Shown here piece after piece: positions 33,106 to 43,204 of a DNA stretch of 64,000 nt (within the stretch, counting starts at the first letter, position 1; each line of letters starts with the position of its first letter). Below the pieces are notes generated by a model that worked only from the letters and a program-made list of their open reading frames with translations, had not been told where the DNA came from and made no database searches. Location of the stretch: the NCBI RefSeq assembly GCF_000739695.1, contig NZ_BBIO01000004.1, forward strand, positions 62,001 to 126,000. Direction: 5' to 3'. Source of the stretch: Tepidicaulis marinus (GTDB taxonomy: Bacteria > Pseudomonadota > Alphaproteobacteria > Parvibaculales > Parvibaculaceae). The position numbers were made by a program, and so were the translations under genes.

Positions 33106-34280
33106 CGGTCAACCTCCCCGAACACAATGTCGAGCGAGCCAAGCACGGCGGCAACATCCGCGAGCATGTGGCCTTTGCAAAGATAATCCATCGCCTGCAA
33201 ATGCGCGAAACCGGGCGCGCGGATTTTGCAGCGATAGGGTTTGTTGGACCCGTCGGACACGAGGAACACGCCGAACTCGCCTTTCGGCGCTTCGACGGCG
33301 GCATAAACCTCGCCCTCGGGCACATGAAAACCTTCCGTATAAAGCTTGAAGTGATGGATGAGCGCTTCCATGGAGCGTTTCATCTCACCGCGTTTCGGCG
33401 GCACCACTTTGTTGTTCACGGCGCTGACGGGGCCGCCCGGCATCTTCTCGATGCACTGCTTCATGATCTTCAGCGACTGGCGGCATTCTTCCACGCGCAC
33501 CAGATAGCGGTCATAGCAGTCGCCGTTCTTGCCGACGGGAATGTCGAAATCGAGCTCGTTATAGCACTCGTAAGGCTGCGACTTGCGCAGGTCCCAGGCC
33601 ATGCCCGAGCCGCGCACCATGACGCCGGAAAAGCCCCAGGCCTGCGCTTCTTCCGCCGTCACCACACCGATGTCCACATTACGCTGCTTGAAGATGCGGT
33701 TGCCGGTCAAAAGCGCTTCCAGATCGTCCAGAACTTGTTCGCACGGATCGCAAAAATCATAGATGTCCTGCAGCAGCTTTTCCGGCAGGTCCTGATGGAC
33801 GCCGCCGGGGCGCACATAGGCCGCGTGCATGCGCGAGCCCGACGCGCGCTCATAGAACACCATCAGCTTTTCGCGCTCTTCAAAGCCCCAGAGCGGCGGC
33901 GTCAGCGCGCCCACATCCATGGCCTGCGTGGTGATGTTGAGAAGATGCGAGAGCAGCCGCCCGATTTCCGAATAAAGCACCCGGATATATTGCCCGCGTT
34001 TCGGTACTTCGAGGCCGAGAAGCCGCTCGGTCGCGAGCGCGAAGGCGTGCTCCTGGTTCATCGGCGCCACATAGTCGAGGCGGTCGAAATAGGGCACGGC
34101 CTGCAAATAGGTTTTGTGCTCGATCAGTTTTTCGGTGCCCCGGTGCAGGAGACCGATATGCGGATCGACACGCTCGACCACTTCCCCGTCCAGCTCCAGC
34201 ACAAGGCGCAGCACGCCGTGGGCCGCCGGGTGCTGCGGGCCGAAATTGAGGTTCATGTTCCGGATTTGCTGCTCGGCCAT
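33102..34280 (-). CDS. nuoD: NADH-quinone oxidoreductase subunit D
   Basis: The 49-kDa-type subunit next to the quinone site, related to [NiFe] hydrogenase large subunits. The 392-residue product has [20 protein letters not shown] with the quinone-site His, [17 protein letters not shown] and [18 protein letters not shown]. NuoC and NuoD are separate genes here, as in other alphaproteobacteria. 2 bases after nuoC. Confidence 0.97.
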   Translation of the reverse strand: MAEQQIRNMNLNFGPQHPAAHGVLRLVLELDGEVVERVDPHIGLLHRGTEKLIEHKTYLQAVPYFDRLDYVAPMNQEHAFALATERLLGLEVPKRGQYIRVLYSEIGRLLSHLLNITTQAMDVGALTPPLWGFEEREKLMVFYERASGSRMHAAYVRPGGVHQDLPEKLLQDIYDFCDPCEQVLDDLEALLTGNRIFKQRNVDIGVVTAEEAQAWGFSGVMVRGSGMAWDLRKSQPYECYNELDFDIPVGKNGDCYDRYLVRVEECRQSLKIMKQCIEKMPGGPVSAVNNKVVPPKRGEMKRSMEALIHHFKLYTEGFHVPEGEVYAAVEAPKGEFGVFLVSDGSNKPYRCKIRAPGFAHLQAMDYLCKGHMLADVAAVLGSLDIVFGEVDR

Positions 34281-34282
34281 GC

Positions 34283-34900
34283 TCAGCGCTCCTCGCCCGT
34301 GGCCTTTTCATCGCCGGGCAGCACATAGTCGGGCCCTTCCCATGGCGACATGAAATCGAAGGTACGGAATTCCTGCTTCAGTTTCACAGGTTCATAGACC
34401 ACGCGCTTGAGCTCTTCGTCATAGCGCACTTCCATAAAGCCGGTGAGCGGAAAGTCCTTGCGCAGCGGATGGCCGGAAAACCCGTAATCGGTGAGAATAC
34501 GGCGCAGGTCCGGATGTTCGGAGAAAAGAATGCCGTAAAGATCGAACGCCTCACGCTCGAACCAGTCGGCGGCGGGAAAGACGCTGACGGTGCTCGGCAC
34601 CTGGCCTTCTTCGTCCGTTTCCACCTTCACGCGGATGCGCTGGTTCTGCGTCATGGAAAGCAGGTGATAGACGACATCGAAGCGCTTCAGCCGGTCCGGA
34701 TAATCGACGCCGCAAATGTCGATCAGCACCGTGAACCGGCAGGCCGGATCGTCCCGCAGGAATTTCACCACCCGGGCGATGCGCTCGCGCACCGCATGAA
34801 TGGTCAGCTCACCATATTCGACCGAGAAACCGACGACGGAATCGTCCAGGCTGGCCGAAATATGTTCGCCGAGGTCTTGCAGACTTTCGTCCATCAACAT
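34283..34900 (-). CDS. nuoC: NADH-quinone oxidoreductase subunit C
   Basis: The 30-kDa-type peripheral subunit. The 205-residue product carries the family signature [18 protein letters not shown] and [20 protein letters not shown] with [18 protein letters not shown] 34894 is a possible alternative start two codons downstream. 44 bases after nuoB. Confidence 0.96.
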   Translation of the reverse strand: MLMDESLQDLGEHISASLDDSVVGFSVEYGELTIHAVRERIARVVKFLRDDPACRFTVLIDICGVDYPDRLKRFDVVYHLLSMTQNQRIRVKVETDEEGQVPSTVSVFPAADWFEREAFDLYGILFSEHPDLRRILTDYGFSGHPLRKDFPLTGFMEVRYDEELKRVVYEPVKLKQEFRTFDFMSPWEGPDYVLPGDEKATGEER

Positions 34901-34944
34901 GATCTCAAACTGTTTTGCGGCGCCGGATGGCCCCGCCGTGAGGA

Positions 34945-35526
34945 TTAGCGTTCAATCGTACCCGTGCGGCGGATCTTCCGCTGCAGCGCCAGAATGCCGT
35001 AAAGCAGCGCTTCTGCCGTGGGCGGGCACCCCGGCACATAAATATCCACCGGCACAACCCGGTCGCAGCCGCGCACGACCGAATAGGAATAGTGATAATA
35101 GCCGCCGCCATTGGCGCAGGAGCCCATGGAGATGACGTAACGCGGCTCGGGCATCTGGTCATAGACCTTGCGCAGCGCGGGGGCCATCTTGTTGGTCAGC
35201 GTCCCGGCGACGATCATCACGTCGGACTGGCGCGGGCTGGCGCGCGGGGCAAAACCGAAACGCTCGCTGTCATAGCGCGGCATCGAGGTCTGCATCATTT
35301 CCACCGCGCAGCAGGCAAGCCCGAAGGTCATCCACATCAAGGAGCCGGTCCGTGCCCAGTTGATCAGATTGTCCGCCTGCGTCACCAGAAAGCCCTTGTC
35401 GGCAAGCTGGTCCGACACCTGCTTGAAATAAGGATCATCGGCGCCGATGGGCTGGCCGGTGCGGGGGTCCACCAAGCCCTTGGGGGCGTCTGCGATGACC
35501 GTCTGATTGTTCATGGCACCACTCAT
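34945..35526 (-). CDS. nuoB: NADH-quinone oxidoreductase subunit B
   Basis: Subunit carrying cluster N2, which reduces the quinone. The 193-residue product has the adjacent Cys pair in [19 protein letters not shown], the third ligand in [20 protein letters not shown] and the fourth in [15 protein letters not shown]. The spacer before it (35527-35580) holds a hairpin with a short U-run. Confidence 0.97.
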   Translation of the reverse strand: MSGAMNNQTVIADAPKGLVDPRTGQPIGADDPYFKQVSDQLADKGFLVTQADNLINWARTGSLMWMTFGLACCAVEMMQTSMPRYDSERFGFAPRASPRQSDVMIVAGTLTNKMAPALRKVYDQMPEPRYVISMGSCANGGGYYHYSYSVVRGCDRVVPVDIYVPGCPPTAEALLYGILALQRKIRRTGTIER

Positions 35527-35541
35527 TGCCGCAAGTTCATC

Positions 35542-35569
35542 AAAAGACCCGGACCTTTTAGCCCGGGCC
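35542..35569 (-). other. terminator-like hairpin between nuoA and nuoB
   Basis: On the minus strand GGCCCGG, a 10-base loop and CCGGGTC (one G-U pair) are followed by TTTTG. It has the form of a weak intrinsic terminator, placed inside the operon between genes 1 and 2. Confidence 0.45.
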
Positions 35570-35580
35570 TGCCGTCACAA

Positions 35581-35955
35581 CTATTCCCACTCAAGGGCGC
35601 CCTTCTTCCACTCATAGGCAAAGCCGATGGTGAGAATGGCGAGGAAGATCATCATCGACCAGAAACCGAACATGCCGATATCGCCGAGCGCCACCGCCCA
35701 GGGAAAGAGGAAGGCGACTTCCAAGTCGAAAATAATGAAAAGGATGGCGACGAGATAAAAGCGCACGTCGAACTTCATGCGCGCATCGTCGAAAGCATCG
35801 AAGCCGCATTCATAGGCGGAAAGCTTTTCCGTGTCGGGCTTCGACGGCGCCACGAGATAAGGCAGCACAAGAAGCGCAATGCCGATAACAGCCGCAATCC
35901 CCATGAAGATGAGGATCGGCAGATATTCGCTTAACAGCTCTTCCATTCCCAGCAT
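35581..35955 (-). CDS. nuoA: NADH-quinone oxidoreductase subunit A
   Basis: Three-helix membrane subunit of complex I, first gene of the operon. The 124-residue product has PYECGF-type motif [20 protein letters not shown] and [15 protein letters not shown]. The start at 35946 ([11 protein letters not shown]) is a good alternative: AAGGATG lies before it and it matches other NuoA starts. Leader of about 100 bases from the promoter at 36064-36092. Confidence 0.96.
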   Translation of the reverse strand: MLGMEELLSEYLPILIFMGIAAVIGIALLVLPYLVAPSKPDTEKLSAYECGFDAFDDARMKFDVRFYLVAILFIIFDLEVAFLFPWAVALGDIGMFGFWSMMIFLAILTIGFAYEWKKGALEWE

Positions 35956-36280
35956 CCTTGCCGCAGCGGCGAGGCCCCAATGATTCGGATGTCATAGAAC
36001 GAAATAAGCCGATTGAAGGCTTATGTCGACTCTACTGCGTGCCACCCCTTGAAATTTGGCCGGAGTATATCCATGCCCCCCGCGCGACGCAAAGGGCGAT
36101 TACCCTAAATCCTTTGTTCCCGTTCAAGTTTTTTAACTTCGCCGCATTCTTAGCGAAGCGTGAACAGAGCATCGGCATGAAGGATCGAAACGCGGATCGC
36201 GATCCCCTGTTCCGGGCAGGGAGAAACCCTCCGGATGCAATTTTTGAGAAGCATTTTCAGAGGTAAATTTCAGGGGGCAA
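35956..36280 (-). other. nuo operon leader and promoter region (no gene)
   Basis: 325 bases between nuoA and tRNA-Asp without a credible ORF. Contents: the promoter at 36064-36092 and, in the transcribed leader, a perfect 7-bp hairpin ATAAGCC-N7-GGCTTAT (36004-36024) about 50 bases before nuoA. The part from 36093 to 36280 shows nothing I can name. Confidence 0.5.
36064..36092 (-). promoter_or_regulatory. predicted sigma-70 promoter of the nuo operon
   Basis: TTGCGT (36087-36092) and TATACT (36064-36069) on the minus strand, 17 bases apart. Expected start of transcription near 36057. No other convincing promoter is visible before rnj. Confidence 0.65.
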
Positions 36281-36357
36281 TGGCGGGAGTGACGGGGCTC
36301 GAACCCGCGACCTCTGGCGTGACAGGCCAGCGCTCTAACCAACTGAGCTACACCCCC
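36281..36357 (-). tRNA. tRNA-Asp (anticodon GTC)
   Basis: 77 nt with encoded CCA. Acceptor GGGGGTG/CACTCCC, D arm GCTC...GAGC, anticodon stem CTGGC/GCCAG around loop CTGTCAC (anticodon GTC), T arm GCGGG-TTCGAGC-CCCGT. All arms pair. Confidence 0.96.
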
Positions 36358-36422
36358 CTGATTGGGGTCGCCGCCCTGAAGATGACGCGTCATGTACGTG
36401 AGCGCCGGACAGCTGTCAAGCA

Positions 36423-36449
36423 GCTAAAGCGCGTTTCGCGCGCCTTAGC
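36423..36449. other. long hairpin between two tRNA genes
   Basis: GCTAAAGCGCG and CGCGCCTTAGC form an 11-bp stem with one mismatch around TTTCG. Neither strand has a U-run next to it, so it is not a standard terminator. The rest of 36358-36643 shows no gene. Confidence 0.45.
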
Positions 36450-36643
36450 CGTGGAAAACCCCTTAACGGCTCATTGAAGGATCAGTATCGCCGATCGGGA
36501 GGCATTTTCCAATGCTTGCAGGCGGTTTGAGGAGATTTCAAGCGCACCCGCTCGCCGCCCCGATTTGCGATTCGCAGCGTGTCTGCGCTTCAGGCGCCTT
36601 TCAACGATCCGGCGCTGCCAGGCCGGTGATGTCAGGGAGAAAA

Positions 36644-36719
36644 TGGTGGGCGGTGACAGGTTCGAACTGCCGACCCTCTCGGTGTAAACGAGATGCTCTA
36701 CCAGCTGAGCTAACCGCCC
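36644..36719 (-). tRNA. tRNA-Val (anticodon TAC)
   Basis: 76 nt with encoded CCA. Acceptor GGGCGGT/ACCGCCC, D arm GCTC...GAGC, anticodon stem TCTCG/CGAGA around loop TTTACAC (anticodon TAC), T arm GGCAG-TTCGAAC-CTGTC. Confidence 0.96.
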
Positions 36720-36856
36720 CCATGAGCGGGGCGAACATAACTTGCCCCGCGCCTGCGTCAACTGGAAAACGATAGGAACCCGCCGGCCCGGACATGCAAG
36801 CCAGGTCAACCCGCCCCGCATGCCCGCTCCGCCCCTCCTGCTACCTGCCGGGCCCT

Positions 36857-37987
36857 CTACCTGCCGGGAATACCCGCAATATCCGCTTTGAAGCGGTAAA
36901 GGTAATAAGGCGCGTGGCTTTCGATATGCGCCTTGCTTTGCAGCATCTGGTCCGGGATCGCGCTATCGGTGAAGTAGAAATAACCATCCCCCGAATAGGA
37001 GATGCCATCCGCCCAGCGTACCTTGTCGCTGGCGATCAGTGTTTCGAGGCGGCCCTGCGGCGACAGGCGCGCAATGCCGCCATGCTCCACATCGGTGATA
37101 TAGACATTGCCCTGACGGTCGATGGAAAGCCCGTCACTGAGCGGTTTGCTGCCCACCCGCTCCACGGCGCGGGCGAGCGCCTCCGCGTCCGTCTCCGGCG
37201 CATTCAAAAGCGCCGCCGGCACACGGTAAAGCCCGTCATGGGTCATGGCAGCGTAATAGACATACTCACCGGCCTCATCGATCACGATGCCATCGACGCC
37301 TGGTTTCAGTGCAACCAGCCCACCGAAAAAGGTCATGCGCTTGACCGGGTTCTCGATAATCCAGTCCTGCGCGGTAACGGAAGGATGCCCTTCCAGCACG
37401 CGCCAGGCCTTGCCGCTCGCCACCTCGTAAACGACCAGCGCCGGGTTCTGCCGGAAGAAGCTGACATCGGCGATATAGACATAGCGCCCGTCCGGCGAGA
37501 CGGTGAGATCGTTGAGGAAAGAGCCCGCCTCTCCCGTGTCGCCTAAGCGCTTGTCATGGACGATCTGGCCGCTTGCCAGATCGAAGGCCACGAGCCGCGC
37601 CCCGGCGAGCCCGTGATTGCCATGATCGATCACCCAGAGCCGCCCCTGCTGATCGACGCTGAGGCCGAGCGGGGTGACGAAGCCTTCCGCCGAGATGTTC
37701 TCATTGGGATAGGCAACCGCCTCTCCGTCCTTCCATTCGTAAAGGCGCGGGCCTGCCGGGCGCGATTCCGGATGGACGGTGAAAAAGAGGCGCCCGTCTG
37801 CCGAGGCCGCGACATTGCCGAAGGGTTCGGGAAAGACCGCCGCCACTTGCAGCGCTTCTTCGGGCAGGACCGGCGGCGTGCTCAAATCGGGATAAGGCTC
37901 CCCGCCCCCATAGCGCAGATAAAGCGCCGCGCACACCGCACCCAGAAATGCTGCCACCGCCGCGCCGCTCTTGATCCATACCCGCAT
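36857..37987 (-). CDS. MRJP / L-dopachrome tautomerase-related beta-propeller protein
   Basis: 376 residues. A membrane anchor or signal helix (WIKSGAAVAAFLGAVCAALY) is followed by a propeller domain that resembles the major royal jelly/yellow family (PF03022): LGLSVDQQGRLWVIDHGNHG, FLNDLTVSPDGRYVYIADVS, SDGLSIDRQGNVYITDVEHG and VRWADGISYSGDGYFYFTDS are the blades. The periplasmic or membrane-bound role and ligand are unknown; bacterial members are poorly studied. ATG 37987 has AAGGAG seven bases upstream and was preferred over 38014. Divergent from the HxlR-type regulator, which probably controls it. Confidence 0.8.
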   Translation of the reverse strand: MRVWIKSGAAVAAFLGAVCAALYLRYGGGEPYPDLSTPPVLPEEALQVAAVFPEPFGNVAASADGRLFFTVHPESRPAGPRLYEWKDGEAVAYPNENISAEGFVTPLGLSVDQQGRLWVIDHGNHGLAGARLVAFDLASGQIVHDKRLGDTGEAGSFLNDLTVSPDGRYVYIADVSFFRQNPALVVYEVASGKAWRVLEGHPSVTAQDWIIENPVKRMTFFGGLVALKPGVDGIVIDEAGEYVYYAAMTHDGLYRVPAALLNAPETDAEALARAVERVGSKPLSDGLSIDRQGNVYITDVEHGGIARLSPQGRLETLIASDKVRWADGISYSGDGYFYFTDSAIPDQMLQSKAHIESHAPYYLYRFKADIAGIPGR

Positions 37988-38052
37988 AATCGGCTCCTTG
38001 CTCTTGATGATCACGGCGCTTAATGTCGGCGGTACGGTATGAAAATAAAAGT

Positions 38053-38074
38053 AGGTACCTTAAAGTGACTACCT
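38053..38074. promoter_or_regulatory. candidate operator between divergent genes
   Basis: AGGTA and TACCT form an inverted repeat with a 12-base spacer (AGGTA-N12-TACCT) over the probable GTG start of the regulator. HxlR proteins bind such repeats near their own genes and divergent targets; the assignment is inference. Confidence 0.35.
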
Positions 38075-38460
38075 CTTGGACCTCGGAAGACACTTTCTGG
38101 CAGAAGCTGGAGGAAGCGGGCGCCAATCCGGAATGTGATGTGCGCCGCCTGCTGCGTGTGGTGCTCAACCGCTGGGCACCGCTCATCCTGCTCAATCTCT
38201 CAAGAGAGCCGCTGCGTTTCGGGGAGCTGCGCCGGCGCATTCCCACTCTCTCGCAGAAAGTCATGACGGAAAATCTGCGGGCGCTCGAGGAAGCCGGCAT
38301 TCTGCGCCGCGAAGTGACGGACAGCTCGCCCCCGCAAGTCACCTATAGCTTGCTGCCGGATGCGGCGCCTCTGATCGAGCGGCTGATGGGCATTGCCGAC
38401 TGGGCCCATGCGCATAGCCTCTCCCATCCGCTGCCCCAGCCTGAACGGCCTCGAACCTGA
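38065..38460 (+). CDS. HxlR-type winged-helix transcriptional regulator
   Basis: DNA-binding regulator of the HxlR (DUF24) family. Core: NPECDVRRLLRVVLNRWAPL (family Cys near residue 25), LRFGELRRRIPTLSQKVMT and RALEEAGILRREVTD, the recognition helix and wing. 131 residues from GTG 38065; the frame is open back to an ATG at 38023 (145 residues), but that start has no ribosome-binding site and would leave only 35 bases to the divergent gene. Cys-containing HxlR members often sense reactive electrophiles or oxidants. It probably regulates the divergent MRJP-like gene and perhaps the MFS gene downstream. Confidence 0.85.
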   Translation: MTTSWTSEDTFWQKLEEAGANPECDVRRLLRVVLNRWAPLILLNLSREPLRFGELRRRIPTLSQKVMTENLRALEEAGILRREVTDSSPPQVTYSLLPDAAPLIERLMGIADWAHAHSLSHPLPQPERPRT

Positions 38461-38626
38461 GCGGGCGAGGGGCGCGAATTTGCCGCTTCCATGAAACCGT
38501 CATAGCCTGATCACCGTTCATCGGTTGAATAGCGGGGCCATCCGGTCCAGTTTGTCGGCCAGTTCGGCCACCCCGCCACCGGGGGTATCCCCGTTTCGTC
38601 CGCAGCTCTGCTCAGAGGTTTCCTTA

Positions 38627-39931
38627 ATGGCGCGCAGCCTTGCTCCCCTTTTCTCCCTGCTTCTGGCGACCTCCATTCTGCTGATCGGCAACGGCCTGCA
38701 AGGCACGCTCATTCCGGTGCGCGGGGATATCGACCAATTCTCTGAAATGGCCCTGGGGCTGATCGGCGCGGCCTATTTCGCCGGTTTCGTTTTCGGCTGC
38801 TGGCATTGTCCGCGGGTGGTGCAATCGGTCGGCCATATCCGCTCTTTCGCGGTGTTCGCCTCGATTGCCTCGGCCACCCCGCTCATCCACCCGATCCTGC
38901 CGGACGAGACGGTCTGGTTCATCCTGCGCGCCCTTTCCGGCTATTGCTTTGCCGGGCTTTACATGGTCATCGAAAGCTGGATCAACGAAACCTCGACGAA
39001 CGAGACGAGGGGCCGGCTGCTCGGCATCTATCTCGTCGTCAATCTGCTGTCGGTGACGGCAGGCCAGCTCCTGCTCAATCTTTCCGCGCCGGAAGGCTTC
39101 ATTCTCTTCGCCGTCGCCTCGGTCTTGACGTCTGTGGCCCTTGTCCCCGTCGCCCTCACCAGCACGGTCCAGCCCGCGCCCATTGAATCGACGAAAATAG
39201 ATTTCAAAGGCCTGTGGGCCGTCACCCCGGTCAGTACGCTGGGCTGTTTCATCGTCGGCATGACAAGCGGCCCCTTCTGGACGCTCGCCCCCGTCTATGC
39301 GCGCCAGGCCGGGCTCGACATTGCCGGTATTTCCTATTTCATGACGGCGGCGATTATCGGCGGCGCGGCCGCCCAGCTTCCCCTGGGGCGGCTTTCAGAC
39401 CGGATGGACCGGCGCATCGTCATTGCCGGCATTGCCGTGGGCGGCGCGATCGGGGCGGTGCTCCTGGCTTTCTTCCAGATAGCCTCGAACCTTTTTTTCC
39501 TGCTCGGCCTCTCGACCTTTTTCGGCTTCTTCGCGCTGACACTCTATTCAATCTGCATGGCCCATGCGAACGACCACGCCAAGCCCAGCCAGTTCGTCAC
39601 GGTCTCAAGCGGGCTGTTGCTGCTCTATGCGCTCGGCGCGGTGGTCGGTCCGCTCATGATCTCCTTTGCCTTGCCTTATACGGGCACCTGGTTCGTCTTC
39701 GGCTTTGCGGCGATCTTCTATGTCCTCTTCACCGCCTTCGTGGTGCTGCGCATCATGGTGAAAGCGCCGGTGCCCGAGGAGCAGCGAGAAGACTTCGTGG
39801 CCGTGCCCATCTCACGCACTGGCCCCGCCCCTGTCGAACTCGACCCGCGCGGGGAAGAAGGAGAAGAGCGGGAGAGCGAACTTGGCGAAGGCGATCTCGA
39901 CGAGGCGGCGGAGCTCGGCCGGCAGGCTTGA
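38627..39931 (+). CDS. MFS transporter (YcaD-like)
   Basis: 434 residues with 12 predicted membrane helices. Marks: LIGNGLQGTLIPVRGDID in helix 1, FAGLYMVIESWINETSTNET in helix 4-5, and QLPLGRLSDRMDRRIVIAG, the MFS loop motif. It matches the YcaD group, whose substrates are not known. An acidic, Glu-rich tail (about 35 residues, GEEGEERESELGEGDLDEA) follows the last helix. ATG 38627 has AGAGG eight bases upstream; the frame is open further upstream without a better start. It follows the HxlR gene by 166 bases and ends at a bidirectional terminator. Confidence 0.88.
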   Translation: MARSLAPLFSLLLATSILLIGNGLQGTLIPVRGDIDQFSEMALGLIGAAYFAGFVFGCWHCPRVVQSVGHIRSFAVFASIASATPLIHPILPDETVWFILRALSGYCFAGLYMVIESWINETSTNETRGRLLGIYLVVNLLSVTAGQLLLNLSAPEGFILFAVASVLTSVALVPVALTSTVQPAPIESTKIDFKGLWAVTPVSTLGCFIVGMTSGPFWTLAPVYARQAGLDIAGISYFMTAAIIGGAAAQLPLGRLSDRMDRRIVIAGIAVGGAIGAVLLAFFQIASNLFFLLGLSTFFGFFALTLYSICMAHANDHAKPSQFVTVSSGLLLLYALGAVVGPLMISFALPYTGTWFVFGFAAIFYVLFTAFVVLRIMVKAPVPEEQREDFVAVPISRTGPAPVELDPRGEEGEERESELGEGDLDEAAELGRQA

Positions 39932-39972
39932 TCCCCAGTCTTTTCCCCGGCCTTTAGGGCAAATCCAGACAC

Positions 39973-40003
39973 AAAAAAGGCCGGCATCGCTGCCGGCCTT
40001 TTT
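39973..40003. terminator. bidirectional terminator between MFS gene and hupB
   Basis: AAAAGGCCGGCA, TCGC loop, TGCCGGCCTTTTT: a 12-bp perfect stem with A-run and U-run on either side, between convergent genes. Confidence 0.9.
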
Positions 40004-40022
40004 CATGGATAAGTCCGCGCCC

Positions 40023-40298
40023 TTAAGCGTTGACGGAGTCCTTCAGGCCTTTACCGGCTTTGAACTTCGGCTGCTTGGAGGCGGGAATCTGGATCTTTTC
40101 GCCGGTCCGCGGGTTACGGCCTTCGGACGCTGCCCGCTTGGACACGCTGAAGGTGCCGAAGCCGACGAGCCGCACTTCGTCGCCCTTGGTCAGAACGTCG
40201 GTGATGGAGTCAAAGACGCAATCAACGGCTTTCGTCGCGTCAGCCTTCGACAGGCCGGTATTGTCCGCAACTACAGCAATCAGGTCATTTTTATTCAC
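40023..40298 (-). CDS. hupB: DNA-binding protein HU
   Basis: Nucleoid protein that bends DNA as a dimer. The 91-residue product begins MNKNDLIAVVADNTGLSK and carries the signature GFGTFSVSKRAASEGRNPRTGEKIQI split over the arm (GFGTFSVSKRAA, RNPRTGEKIQIPAS) with the Pro that wedges into DNA. Beside lon, as in most alphaproteobacteria. Confidence 0.97.
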   Translation of the reverse strand: MNKNDLIAVVADNTGLSKADATKAVDCVFDSITDVLTKGDEVRLVGFGTFSVSKRAASEGRNPRTGEKIQIPASKQPKFKAGKGLKDSVNA

Positions 40299-40449
40299 GT
40301 TGGGCCCCTCTCTGGTCGAGAAAATCTCTGCGCAATTGGTAGGGAGACTCTAGCCCTCCGAAGGAAGAGCGGCAAAGCAAATCAGGCGGTTTTCCACGGG
40401 TTTCTGCCATTTTCCGGCGAAGTTCGACCGCTTTGGGGTGCGAAAAGGC

Positions 40450-40490
40450 AAAAAAGAGCCCCCGACACCGGTAAAAGCGTCAAGGGCTCT
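40450..40490 (-). terminator. terminator of lon
   Basis: On the minus strand AGAGCCC ... GGGCTCT then TTTTTT: a perfect 7-bp stem with a 22-base loop and a strong U-run, about 40 bases after the lon stop codon. Confidence 0.8.
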
Positions 40491-40532
40491 GTCCTACTTA
40501 TAGGATGAACCGGCCTATCTGCCGGTCCCGGC

Positions 40533-42986
40533 TCAGTGCGCCGTCACCGATTCGACATTGTTGTCGCCCTTGGACGAGTGCTGCGCGAGATACGCTTCCT
40601 CATCCCATTCGATGGGTTCGGGCTGGCTTGTCAGCGCATGTTCGAGCACTTCATCCACGGTCGAAACCGGCACGATTTCCAGCGCGTTTTTCACGTTGTC
40701 CGGAATATCCGCCAGATCCTTAGCATTGTCCTGCGGGATCAGCACCTTCTTGATGCCGCCGCGCAGCGCCGCCAGGAGCTTCTCTTTCAGACCGCCGATC
40801 GGCAGCACACGCCCGCGCAGCGTCACCTCACCGGTCATCGCCACATCCTTGCGCACCGGAATGCCGGTCAGCGTGGAGACGATGGCCGTTGCCATGGCGA
40901 CACCCGCCGAGGGACCGTCCTTGGGCGTTGCCCCTTCGGGCACGTGGACGTGAATGTCCTTGCGGTCGAAGAGCGGCGGTTCGACGCCGATCTTGGTGGC
41001 GCGCGATTTCACATAAGAATTCGCGGCCGAGATCGACTCTTTCATCACATCGCGCAGGTTACCCGTCACCGTCATGCGGCCCTTGCCGGGCACCATGACG
41101 CTTTCGATGGTCAAAAGCTCGCCGCCCACTTCCGTCCAGGCAAGGCCGGTCACGGCCCCCACCTGGTCTTCGCGTTCGGCCTCGCCGTAACGGTATTTCT
41201 GCACACCGGCGAAATCGGCCAGATTTTCCGCGTTAACGGAAATCGACTTTTTGTCCGTCGTCAGAATTTCCTTCACCGCCTTACGCGCCAGGTTGTTGAG
41301 CTCGCGTTCAAGGTTACGCACCCCTGCCTCGCGCGTGTACGTGCGGATCAGGAGGCGCAGCGCCTCGTCGTCGATCTCCCATTCGCCCTTGCGCAGGCCA
41401 TGGTTCTTGACCGACTTGGGCAGCAAGTGCCGGCGGGCGATTTCCACCTTCTCGTCTTCGGTGTAACCAGCGATACGGATGATTTCCATACGGTCCATCA
41501 AGGGGCCGGGAATGTTCAGCGTATTCGCCGTCGTCACGAACATCACATCGGAAAGGTCGTATTCGACTTCCAGATAATGGTCCATGAAAGTGGAGTTCTG
41601 CTCCGGGTCGAGCACTTCGAGCAATGCCGCGGAAGGGTCGCCCCTGAAATCCGCGCCCATCTTGTCGATCTCGTCGAGCAGGAAGAGCGGGTTCGTGTGC
41701 TTCACTTTCTTCATGGACTGCACGATCTTGCCCGGCATGGAACCGATATAGGTGCGCCGGTGGCCGCGGATTTCCGCTTCATCGCGCACACCGCCGAGGC
41801 TGAGGCGCGCAAACTCGCGGCCCGTCGCCTTGGCAACAGACTTACCGAGCGAGGTCTTGCCGACGCCGGGCGGGCCGACGAGGCAGAGGATCGGCCCCTT
41901 CAGCTTGTTCGTGCGCTGCTGCACGGCAAGATACTCGACGATCCGTTCCTTGACCTTCTCAAGCCCGTAATGATCCGTGTCGAGAATTTTCTCGGCATTC
42001 TTCAGGTCTTTCTTCACGCGGCCCTTGGTCTTCCATGGAATGGAGAGCAGCCAGTCGAGATAGTTGCGCACGACGGTGGCTTCGGCGGACATCGGGCTCA
42101 TCTGCTTGAGCTTCTTCAACTCGCCCAGCGCCTTCTCGCGCGCTTCCTTCGAGAGTTTGGTTTTCTCGATGCGCTCTTCGAGTTCGGCCACTTCGTCGCG
42201 GCCTTCCTCGTCGCCGCCGCCCAGTTCCTTCTGAATGGCTTTAAGCTGCTCGTTCAGATAGTACTCGCGCTGCGTCTTCTCCATCTGGCGCTTCACGCGG
42301 CCACGGATTTTCTTTTCCACTTGCAGGACGCTGATCTCGCCTTCCATCAGCGAATAGACGCGCTCCAGCCGCTCGGCGACGGAGGGCATTTCCAGCAATT
42401 CCTGCTTTTCCTGGATCTTGATGTTCAGGTGGCTGGCGATCGTGTCGGCAAGTTTCGAATATTCATCGATCTGCGTGACCGAGCTCAAAACTTCCGGCGG
42501 CACTTTCTTGTTGAGCTTCACATAGCTCTCGAATTGCGCAACGACGGTGCGCGCCAGCGCTTCCATCTGTTCGCCTTCCGCTTCGATTTCCGGAAGCTCG
42601 GTCACTTCGGCTTCATAGAAATTCGAATTGTCGGTGAATTCTTCGATGCGCGCGCGGCTCGTACCTTCCACCAGCACCTTCACGGTGCCGTCGGGCAATT
42701 TGAGCAGCTGCAATACCTGGCCGATCGCGCCGATATTGTAAATGTCGTCGATGGCGGGATTGTCGTCGCTCGCGTCCTTCTGCGTGACAAGCAGGATCTG
42801 TTTATCATCCTGCATGACCTCTTCCAGCGCGCGCACGGATTTTTCCCGGCCGACGAAAAGCGGCACGATCATATGCGGGAAAACCACGATATCCCGGAGA
42901 GGCAGAACCGGCAGCGGGCCGTTTTTCCGCGCGGTGCTTTCTCCCTCGTCCGTATTTTCCGGGAAGATGTCGTTGCTGTCGCTCAT
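40533..42986 (-). CDS. lon: ATP-dependent protease Lon
   Basis: Cytosolic AAA+ serine protease that removes misfolded and regulatory proteins (in alphaproteobacteria also DnaA and CcrM). The 817-residue product has the N-terminal substrate domain ([20 protein letters not shown]), Walker [14 protein letters not shown] near residue 370, [10 protein letters not shown] (Walker B), and the protease dyad: Ser in [13 protein letters not shown] near residue 692 and Lys in [14 protein letters not shown] some 40 residues later. The 284-base spacer upstream (42987-43270) holds the clpX terminator and presumably the lon promoter, which I could not define. Confidence 0.98.
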   Translation of the reverse strand: MSDSNDIFPENTDEGESTARKNGPLPVLPLRDIVVFPHMIVPLFVGREKSVRALEEVMQDDKQILLVTQKDASDDNPAIDDIYNIGAIGQVLQLLKLPDGTVKVLVEGTSRARIEEFTDNSNFYEAEVTELPEIEAEGEQMEALARTVVAQFESYVKLNKKVPPEVLSSVTQIDEYSKLADTIASHLNIKIQEKQELLEMPSVAERLERVYSLMEGEISVLQVEKKIRGRVKRQMEKTQREYYLNEQLKAIQKELGGGDEEGRDEVAELEERIEKTKLSKEAREKALGELKKLKQMSPMSAEATVVRNYLDWLLSIPWKTKGRVKKDLKNAEKILDTDHYGLEKVKERIVEYLAVQQRTNKLKGPILCLVGPPGVGKTSLGKSVAKATGREFARLSLGGVRDEAEIRGHRRTYIGSMPGKIVQSMKKVKHTNPLFLLDEIDKMGADFRGDPSAALLEVLDPEQNSTFMDHYLEVEYDLSDVMFVTTANTLNIPGPLMDRMEIIRIAGYTEDEKVEIARRHLLPKSVKNHGLRKGEWEIDDEALRLLIRTYTREAGVRNLERELNNLARKAVKEILTTDKKSISVNAENLADFAGVQKYRYGEAEREDQVGAVTGLAWTEVGGELLTIESVMVPGKGRMTVTGNLRDVMKESISAANSYVKSRATKIGVEPPLFDRKDIHVHVPEGATPKDGPSAGVAMATAIVSTLTGIPVRKDVAMTGEVTLRGRVLPIGGLKEKLLAALRGGIKKVLIPQDNAKDLADIPDNVKNALEIVPVSTVDEVLEHALTSQPEPIEWDEEAYLAQHSSKGDNNVESVTAH

Positions 42987-43204
42987 ACTTTCATCCTGTT
43001 CTCGGACGCCCCGGGAGGCGGGGCGTTGCCGGTGTTTGTCGGCTCCCAGTCCATCCGTTCCATTATGACAATTATTGCTGAACGAATGCTGATCAAACTC
43101 TAGTCAGATTCGACGCCATCACGCCATGGATAGGCCGGAATTTACCGGAAAAACAGGGCTTTAGGAGTGGTTTCCGCCCCGTTTCCAATGGAAACCGTTA
43201 AATG

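Noticed and set aside
36423-36449. Terminator for the tRNA-Val transcript
   Set aside because: The stem is long but there is no U-run on the minus strand.
38023-38064. ATG 38023 as the start of the HxlR regulator
   Set aside because: No ribosome-binding site and only 35 bases to the divergent gene; GTG 38065 is favoured but not proven.
40536-43103. Long open frame on the plus strand opposite lon, and similar ones at 5459-7810 and 29045-32647
   Set aside because: Each is the antisense shadow of a well-conserved gene (lon, dnaE, nuoG/F) and has no domain of its own.
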